Source: Treponema sp. (GTDB taxonomy: Bacteria; Spirochaetota; Spirochaetia; Treponematales; Breznakiellaceae). Taken from it: a stretch of DNA of 13,160 nucleotides. Positions 7,980-13,160 of this stretch are shown here, piece by piece. The DNA is taken from assembly GCA_020216655.1 (NCBI GenBank), contig JAIWNU010000150.1:1-13160 (forward strand), read 5' to 3'. The position numbers and the translations under genes are program-made. The notes beneath the pieces are model-generated. The model was given only the letters and a program-made list of their open reading frames with translations. It searched no databases and was not told the DNA's origin. Within the stretch, counting starts at the first letter, position 1; each line of letters starts with the position of its first letter.

Positions 7980-8711
7980 ATGAAACTGAAGAAGTTTACT
8001 CTTACCCTGTTACCCTTAGCGGCAATCCTTTCTTTGGCATTGCTCGGCTGCCCCCAACCCACCACGGGCGATGACGGCGGAGACGTCGGTGGCGGGGATA
8101 CGGGGGGAGGTATCACAACTGCAAAGATTAGCTTTGAAGCCTGGAATGGTGCTTGGGCGTATAACCCGGGAGATGCATTAACAAAGAATGATTCGAATTC
8201 TACTGCCACTCAGGATGAAACTATTGTTAAAAACGGTTCAAAAAGCTTAAAAATCGAGGGGACAATCCAAGAAGATAAATACAGTAGTACCAAAGAATTT
8301 GGTATGAGGCTTAAAGCAGATGAAATACTCGGTGTAACTAGTATAGATGTTCTTAATAAAGTATTTTCACTATGGGTTTATGTTTCTGCAAATGCAGAAA
8401 ATGATGCAATTCAGGTTGCATTACAGGACAGCAGTTACAATCAAGCGATTAGTAATGCGGTCAGCCTCACCAAAGGCGCGTGGACCCAGGTCTTCTTTAA
8501 GCTGCTACCCGCAGGAGACCCAGATAATACTAAATATAATGACAAGCCCTGTTTTGTTACCGTAAGCGATTCAACCGGAACTACGGTAACCGCACAAGGA
8601 GCATATACTGGCAATATTGATGTAAATGCTATCACCCAAATTGAAATTCGCTCCCTTAATGGTACTATTGACAATCCTGCGATTGTGTACATTGATGATA
8701 TTAACTGGTAG
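7980..8711 (+). CDS. Lipoprotein with a galactose-binding-like, probably carbohydrate-binding, domain
   Basis: A 243-aa protein with lipobox LLGC (Cys24), a Gly/Asp/Thr linker (about 27-46) and one predicted beta-sandwich (about 48-243). The domain shows the pattern of CBM4/9/11/22-like folds: an opening KISFEAWNGAW, NGSKSLKIEG, FSLWVYVSA, a V-x-L-x-K-x-x-W-T-Q segment, and closing IVYIDDINW. Exact family and ligand cannot be assigned from sequence alone; xylan or a side chain is a context-based guess. It is a stand-alone binding protein like the one at 2178 but clearly a different sequence. It is divergent from the porin-like gene and shares its 195-bp regulatory region. A strong terminator follows at 8767-8791. 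Confidence 0.72.
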   Translation: MKLKKFTLTLLPLAAILSLALLGCPQPTTGDDGGDVGGGDTGGGITTAKISFEAWNGAWAYNPGDALTKNDSNSTATQDETIVKNGSKSLKIEGTIQEDKYSSTKEFGMRLKADEILGVTSIDVLNKVFSLWVYVSANAENDAIQVALQDSSYNQAISNAVSLTKGAWTQVFFKLLPAGDPDNTKYNDKPCFVTVSDSTGTTVTAQGAYTGNIDVNAITQIEIRSLNGTIDNPAIVYIDDINW

Positions 8712-8727
8712 TACCCATCTCCCCCCT

Positions 8728-8757
8728 TTGCATATCCTGTTGAAGAATTGATATACT
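8728..8757 (+). promoter_or_regulatory. Candidate extended -10 promoter for the GH8 gene
   Basis: TTGCAT (8728-8733), an 18-nt spacer and TATACT (8752-8757) preceded by TGA give an extended -10 (TGnTATACT). Transcription would start around 8764, right before the terminator hairpin at 8767, which makes this site puzzling or fortuitous. Confidence 0.4.
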
Positions 8758-8766
8758 AGCGTATCG

Positions 8767-8791
8767 CTGCCGGCTTGGTCCGGCAGTTTTT
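8767..8791 (+). terminator. Rho-independent terminator after the second CBM lipoprotein
   Basis: CTGCCGG (8767-8773) and CCGGCAG (8780-8786) form a perfect 7-bp stem with a 6-nt loop, followed by TTTTT (8787-8791). It should end the transcript of the gene at 7980-8711. Confidence 0.9.
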
Positions 8792-8887
8792 GTGTAGGGG
8801 GCCGGGGAAGCCTTGCGTCCTATACCGGCCGTTGCAGATCAAGGTCAAGGCCACGCAGAAACGAAAAAACGAAAAGGAGCAACCATC

Positions 8888-10006
8888 ATGGAACAGCCTG
8901 TGCATCAGCAGAGTTACTTTGAACGGCTTGGGTATAGCCGGGAGGAAATAGACCAGCGCGTCAGCGAGGCCTGGCATACCCTCTTTGAAGGTCCCGCAGA
9001 TGAGCGGATCTATTTCGAATCCGGACCCGATATGGGCTATATGCTTGATACGGGGAACCTGGACGTGCGGACCGAAGGCCAGTCCTACGGCATGATGATG
9101 GCGGTACAGATGGACAGGCAGGACGTGTTTGACCGGATCTGGAAATGGACCATGACCTACATGTATCTTACCGAAGGGCCCAATGCAGGGTACTTTGCCT
9201 GGTCCTGCCATCCCGACGGACGGCGCAATTCCAATGGCCCCGCTCCCGACGGAGAAGAGTACTTTGCCATGGCCCTCTTCTTTGCAGCAAACCGCTGGGG
9301 AGACCGGGAAACCCCATTTAATTACAGCAAACAGGCCCGGGACCTTCTTGCCCGTTGCATTCACAAGGGCGAACAGGGGGACGGCTGGCCTATGTGGGAG
9401 CCTTCCAACTATCTCATCAAATTTGTGCCCAACTGTGATTTTACCGATCCTTCCTACCATCTGCCTCATTTTTACGAGCTCTTTGCCCGCTGGGCCTATC
9501 CGGAGGACCGGCCCTTTTGGCAAAAGGCCGCAGCGGCAAGCCGGGAGTTCCTCCCCAACTCCTGCCACCCCGTAACGGGTCTTGCGCCTGAGTACTCCTA
9601 TTATGACGGACGCCCCAATTTCTACAACGACCATGGGGATTTCTACAGCGACTCATACCGGGTGGCGGCCAACCTGGGACTCGATGCCCTCTGGTTCGGC
9701 AGGAAGGCTTATCAAAAGGACATAATCGATAAGATTCATCGCTTTTTTGCGGATAAGGAGCCTGAAAACTACCACTGGTACAAAATTGACGGGACTGCCC
9801 GGCCTGAGCCGGCCCTGCACCCCGTGGGGCTCATCGCCACCAATGCCATGGGAGCCCTGGCCACCGAAGGCCCCCTGGCAGAAAAGATGGTCCGGCTTTT
9901 CTGGGATACACCCCTCCGTCTGGGAAACCGCCGGTACTACGACAATTGTCTTTATTTCTTTGCCCTGCTTGCCCTAGCAGGCCGGTACCGGATTTATTCA
10001 AACTGA
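8888..10006 (+). CDS. GH8 reducing-end xylose-releasing exo-oligoxylanase (Rex)
   Basis: A 372-aa (alpha/alpha)6-barrel enzyme of GH8, closest to Rex (EC 3.2.1.156), which removes xylose from the reducing end of xylo-oligosaccharides of three or more units. Acid Glu63 is in VRTEGQSYGMMM (nt 9074-9076) and base Asp255 in FYSDSYR (nt 9650-9652). Their spacing of 192 residues is close to my recollection of 193 in the Bacillus halodurans enzyme (E70/D263). Length is normal for Rex. There is no signal peptide, so it is cytoplasmic and would act on imported oligosaccharides. ATG 8888 is chosen because AAGGAG (8874-8879) lies 8 nt upstream and family homology starts soon after; an in-frame TTG at 8813 would add an unmatched leader. 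Codons look visibly more GC-rich at third positions than in the GH10-GH30 cluster. It converges with and overlaps the GH2 gene by 13 bp. Confidence 0.93.
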   Translation: MEQPVHQQSYFERLGYSREEIDQRVSEAWHTLFEGPADERIYFESGPDMGYMLDTGNLDVRTEGQSYGMMMAVQMDRQDVFDRIWKWTMTYMYLTEGPNAGYFAWSCHPDGRRNSNGPAPDGEEYFAMALFFAANRWGDRETPFNYSKQARDLLARCIHKGEQGDGWPMWEPSNYLIKFVPNCDFTDPSYHLPHFYELFARWAYPEDRPFWQKAAAASREFLPNSCHPVTGLAPEYSYYDGRPNFYNDHGDFYSDSYRVAANLGLDALWFGRKAYQKDIIDKIHRFFADKEPENYHWYKIDGTARPEPALHPVGLIATNAMGALATEGPLAEKMVRLFWDTPLRLGNRRYYDNCLYFFALLALAGRYRIYSN

Positions 10007-13000
10007 AAGGAAACAAAATCAAAGGCCGAGCCTGGCAGAAACACGAAGGATACTGCGAGGCTCCCCGCAAGCAGATCCTTGTGAATGGCCGGCAGGGGGT
10101 AGCGGTTCTGGGTTACATCCTCGGAATGTTCAAAATCCACCAGGACCACCTGTTCGGCCTCTTTGTTTTTAAACTTGATGTGAATGCTGTTCCTGTCTGT
10201 TAGTGAACGGCCTAAAATTTTTACAGTAAGGGGCTCGGTTCCCTTAAAATCAAGGTCCTTAAAGGTCACCGTAACATTGTTTCCGATTTCTTTAATAGCA
10301 TCTCCTGCAAGCCGGTACTGGTCTCCGTAGAGCTCATCGTATTCCAGAGACAAAATCTTTCTAAAGGTGCGGTTCTGTTTTTCAAAACGGAAACCCTTGA
10401 TATGCAATTTAGCCCAGGTTACAAAATACAGGGACTGGGTGCCTCGCAGGGGCGTATTCAGTCTGTATGTCTCTTCCTGATAGACATTCCAGATGCTCTT
10501 TTTCTGATATACGAGGGTATCAAGCAGCTGGCTCCCCTGATTGCCGGGCCTTCCTTGCCAAAGCTCAATGTGGTATGTATCGTCGGTTAAAGCAAAGATA
10601 GGAAGATGAATGGTGTCTGACCCGTGGCAGCCGAAATCCAGGTCCGTAAAGCCAAATATGGCAGTACCGTCCCGGGCTGTGGCGATACCCTGCTCATTCC
10701 CGGGTCCTATGTTGCCATTTGAATCATCATACAGGCCGGCTGATACAAAGCTGTAGGGATCCTTGTGGAGCTTGCCGAATCCATGGGAAGTGAATTCGAT
10801 CTGGGATATAAGGCGCACCGTATCGGTCCCGTTAGTGCTGGTACAGCGGATGCGAAATTCGCCGTCTCCCCGGGGGTGAATGACCGCCTGGGTTCCTGCT
10901 GTTTCAATCCAGGCTAGGGGGGTCTCAATACCAGATGCCGTGACTACCGACCATGCAATGTCCCGATAGGCTGCATTGACAGGATAGAGCAGTGCTTCCA
11001 ACCGTGCTTCCGGACTATCCTCAGGGCACAATTCTTGTGCACCTGAGAGAAGCCGTAATTCAATCTTACGGAGGGGAACTTCCTCCGCTTTTCCCGTATG
11101 GATCTGCCTGGGACTGTTAAAAGCGTATACGCTATAGCATCTGAGATCTTCTCTGGCTGAGGGTACTGCGGGTAAAGTCAGTTTCGCTTCCGGCAGAGCT
11201 AAAGACCGCACCGTAATGGTTACAGCCCCGGTTTCAAATGTAGAACCCACAATAGCCATGAGCTTACCGTTAAAAAGCCGGCGGCTTATTCCCTTGTAGG
11301 AATCGTAATCCGTACTGTCGCCATTATCGAGGCCCCGGAGTCTGCCTGCGCCTTCTACGGCCACTTCCATTCTATTTGCAGCATGTTCTACCCGATTCCC
11401 CTCCACGTCTTCCACGCTTATGCTTACAAACACCAGGTCCCGTCCGTCCGCTTCAAGATATGATTTTGATGGAATGAGTTTGATGCGCGCAGGATCTCCG
11501 AAGGATCTGCGGCTTGCTCGGGCTATGCAGCGGCCGCTTTCGTCATAGGCTAGAGCAACCAGTTCCCCCCTTCCGTAGGGAATTTTCCAGGTTCCGGTTT
11601 GGGCAGAACCCCGATTATGGTCAATATGCTTTGTGCTGATAAGGCGGCCGTTGCAATATAGGGCGATAAAGGGCGCGTTGGAACAGACCCGTACATCAAT
11701 CAACTGTCCTGGATTCCAATCCCAGTAGGGAAAAATATGAATCATGGGGTCTCTTTTGTAGTCAGTCCATGCAGCCTTATAAATGTAATAGGAATCTTTA
11801 GGAAAGCCCGCCGTATCAATCTGCCCGAAGTATGAGTTTTTAGTGTGGTAGGGAGTCGGTTCTCCGATATAGTCAAAACCGCTCCAAATGAACATACCAA
11901 GCGAACATGGGGTATCCCGGTCGGCGGCGATACATGCTTCGTGGGAGCGGGCCCCCCAGCTCGTGGGGCTGTTCCCCAGGGCTGAGCACTGCTGATCCGC
12001 TTCTGCAAGAATAGTTGCCTCATAGGGAAAATGGTAGACCCCCCGGCTCTGGACTATCGATGCGGTTTCGCTGCCGTAGATAACCCAATGGGGATACTTT
12101 GCACGATGCTCCGCGTAATATTTTTCGCCGTAGTTATAGCCTGCAAACTTAAGTATATCTGCGCACCTCTGGGCCCCTTCCCAGGGCATAAAATTGGATC
12201 CAATGGTTACCGGAGCGTTTTCTTTTGGGTCGTTTTTACGGACTTCTTGCAAAAGCAGCCGGGTAAGCTCCTCCCCCCGCTTATCCGCATGGGTGTCGTA
12301 TATTTCGTTGCCGATGCTCCACATTAAAAGGCTCGGATGGTTCCTATCCCGTCGTATCCAGCTTGCCACATCTTTTTTATACCACTGGGGAAAGAACCGG
12401 GCATAATCATAGGTGGTTTTAGGACGTTCCCACATATCAAAGGCTTCGGAAAGGACAAAAAATCCCATTTCGTCCGCCAGGTCCATAAGCTCAGGGGCGG
12501 GCATGTTATGGCTGGTCCTGATTGCGTTCACCCCCATAGCTTTAAGCAGACTGAAACGATACCGGAGAGCTTCGCGGTTAAAGGCCGCGCCCAGAGCCCC
12601 CAGGTCATGGTGTTCGCAGGTGCCTCGCAGTTTACAGGGACTACCGTTCACCAGGAGTCCCCGGTCGGGATTGAATGTTAGGGTCCTAAATCCGACCGGA
12701 TTTCTGCATGTTTCAATAAGCTCGCCCTCGGGACTATAAAGAGATGTTTCCAGGGTGTACAGGTGTGGTGTTTCGGGGCTCCATAAAAGAGGGTTTTGAA
12801 TTGATAGACGCTGCTGGTCCTTCTGGACCCAGTCTGTGTTCCCATTACATGATTCGGTGTCTGCTAGCCCTTTTGACTCGGCAAGCACCATGCCCCTAAA
12901 CGACAACCGGTGTTGAATGACAAAGCGGTTGGAACTGGTTGGTTTAAATCCTAATCCTGCCAGTTCTGTTTCTATTTCCACATCCCATCGATCTGCTGTC

Positions 13001-13160
13001 TGCTTTACCGCAATATATATGCCATTGGTGGGAATATACAGGTTTCTCCGGCTTATCATATAGACGTCCCGATAAATCCCCGCTCCAGAGTACCAGCGAC
13101 TGTTTGGGCTTTGGTGTACCACCTTGAGGATGATCTCGTTTTCTCCCTTTAAAAGAAACG
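9994..13160 (-). CDS. GH2 beta-galactosidase-type glycosidase with C-terminal CBM6-like modules, 5' end missing
   Basis: The frame is open to the window edge (first codon read 13158-13156, LLKGENEIILKV), so the N-terminal sugar-binding domain lies mostly outside; GTG 13122 is not the true start. In order (numbering from 13122): end of the sugar-binding domain (NSRWYSGAGIYRDVY), Ig-like domain about 30-145, TIM barrel about 150-450 with acid/base Glu in WSIGNEIYD (nt 12304-12306) and nucleophile Glu in YGSETAS (nt 12067-12069), a DUF4982-like domain (IFPYWDWNPGQ), further Ig-like domains about 560-790, a CBM6-like module about 795-925 (GFTDLDFGCHGSD, WNVYQEETYRL) and a second CBM6-like module about 930-1042. 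GH2 covers beta-galactosidase, beta-glucuronidase, beta-mannosidase and others; the layout resembles clostridial beta-galactosidases, but the substrate is uncertain. Whether it has a signal peptide cannot be seen. Confidence 0.9.
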   Translation of the reverse strand, partial: FLLKGENEIILKVVHQSPNSRWYSGAGIYRDVYMISRRNLYIPTNGIYIAVKQTADRWDVEIETELAGLGFKPTSSNRFVIQHRLSFRGMVLAESKGLADTESCNGNTDWVQKDQQRLSIQNPLLWSPETPHLYTLETSLYSPEGELIETCRNPVGFRTLTFNPDRGLLVNGSPCKLRGTCEHHDLGALGAAFNREALRYRFSLLKAMGVNAIRTSHNMPAPELMDLADEMGFFVLSEAFDMWERPKTTYDYARFFPQWYKKDVASWIRRDRNHPSLLMWSIGNEIYDTHADKRGEELTRLLLQEVRKNDPKENAPVTIGSNFMPWEGAQRCADILKFAGYNYGEKYYAEHRAKYPHWVIYGSETASIVQSRGVYHFPYEATILAEADQQCSALGNSPTSWGARSHEACIAADRDTPCSLGMFIWSGFDYIGEPTPYHTKNSYFGQIDTAGFPKDSYYIYKAAWTDYKRDPMIHIFPYWDWNPGQLIDVRVCSNAPFIALYCNGRLISTKHIDHNRGSAQTGTWKIPYGRGELVALAYDESGRCIARASRRSFGDPARIKLIPSKSYLEADGRDLVFVSISVEDVEGNRVEHAANRMEVAVEGAGRLRGLDNGDSTDYDSYKGISRRLFNGKLMAIVGSTFETGAVTITVRSLALPEAKLTLPAVPSAREDLRCYSVYAFNSPRQIHTGKAEEVPLRKIELRLLSGAQELCPEDSPEARLEALLYPVNAAYRDIAWSVVTASGIETPLAWIETAGTQAVIHPRGDGEFRIRCTSTNGTDTVRLISQIEFTSHGFGKLHKDPYSFVSAGLYDDSNGNIGPGNEQGIATARDGTAIFGFTDLDFGCHGSDTIHLPIFALTDDTYHIELWQGRPGNQGSQLLDTLVYQKKSIWNVYQEETYRLNTPLRGTQSLYFVTWAKLHIKGFRFEKQNRTFRKILSLEYDELYGDQYRLAGDAIKEIGNNVTVTFKDLDFKGTEPLTVKILGRSLTDRNSIHIKFKNKEAEQVVLVDFEHSEDVTQNRYPLPAIHKDLLAGSLAVSFVFLPGSAFDFVSFQFE

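Noticed and set aside
8756..9634. Long - strand open frame of 292 codons opposite GH8
   Set aside because: It lies fully antisense to a clearly recognised GH8 gene. Its low-complexity Gly/Pro/Val/Ile-rich translation is typical of the shadow of a GC-rich gene, and it has no start signal.

Overview
This window is a xylan-degradation locus from a diderm bacterium that uses strong AAGGAGG-type ribosome binding sites. The best guess is a spirochaete of the Treponema/Spirochaeta group. That rests on a CUT1-type sugar ABC permease next to lipoprotein-anchored hemicellulases, an outer-membrane beta-barrel protein with a type I signal peptide, several lipobox proteins and moderate GC content. It is an inference from style and content; no rRNA or marker gene is present.

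Layout. (1) 1-369: the 3' end of a sugar ABC-transporter permease. (2) 389-5006: a tightly spaced + strand cluster of GH10 xylanase with an N-terminal CBM22-like module, a stand-alone CBM22-like lipoprotein, a CE4 polysaccharide (acetylxylan-type) deacetylase lipoprotein and a GH30 xylanase lipoprotein. (3) 5082-6167: a GH11 xylanase-CBM lipoprotein gene interrupted by one in-frame TGA at 5370-5372, with the rest of the frame intact; a strong terminator follows at 6207-6241. (4) 6252-7784 (- strand): an outer-membrane beta-barrel/porin-like protein with a structured 5' leader. (5) 7980-8711 (+): a second carbohydrate-binding-like lipoprotein, ended by a textbook terminator at 8767-8791. (6) 8888-10006 (+): a cytoplasmic GH8 reducing-end xylose-releasing exo-oligoxylanase (Rex). 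(7) 9994-13160 (-): a large multidomain GH2 enzyme whose 5' end lies outside the window.

How the genes could work together (inference). Cell-surface or secreted GH10, GH30 and GH11 cut the xylan backbone, CE4 removes acetyl groups, and the non-catalytic CBM lipoproteins hold the polymer at the surface. The beta-barrel protein may let oligosaccharides cross the outer membrane and the ABC transporter takes them into the cytoplasm. There Rex trims xylo-oligosaccharides from the reducing end and the GH2 enzyme removes other glycosyl units.

Most worth a second look: the internal stop in GH11; a 5' leader of the porin-like gene that can form mutually exclusive hairpins, one of which hides its ribosome binding site, plus an upstream terminator-like hairpin; a GH30 enzyme lacking the glucuronate-binding Arg of its glucuronoxylanase relatives; a CE4 enzyme lacking one metal-ligand His; and a roughly 20-nt element repeated upstream of three surface-protein genes. 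No RNA genes, CRISPR arrays or insertion sequences were seen. No gene-free stretch exceeds 200 bases.
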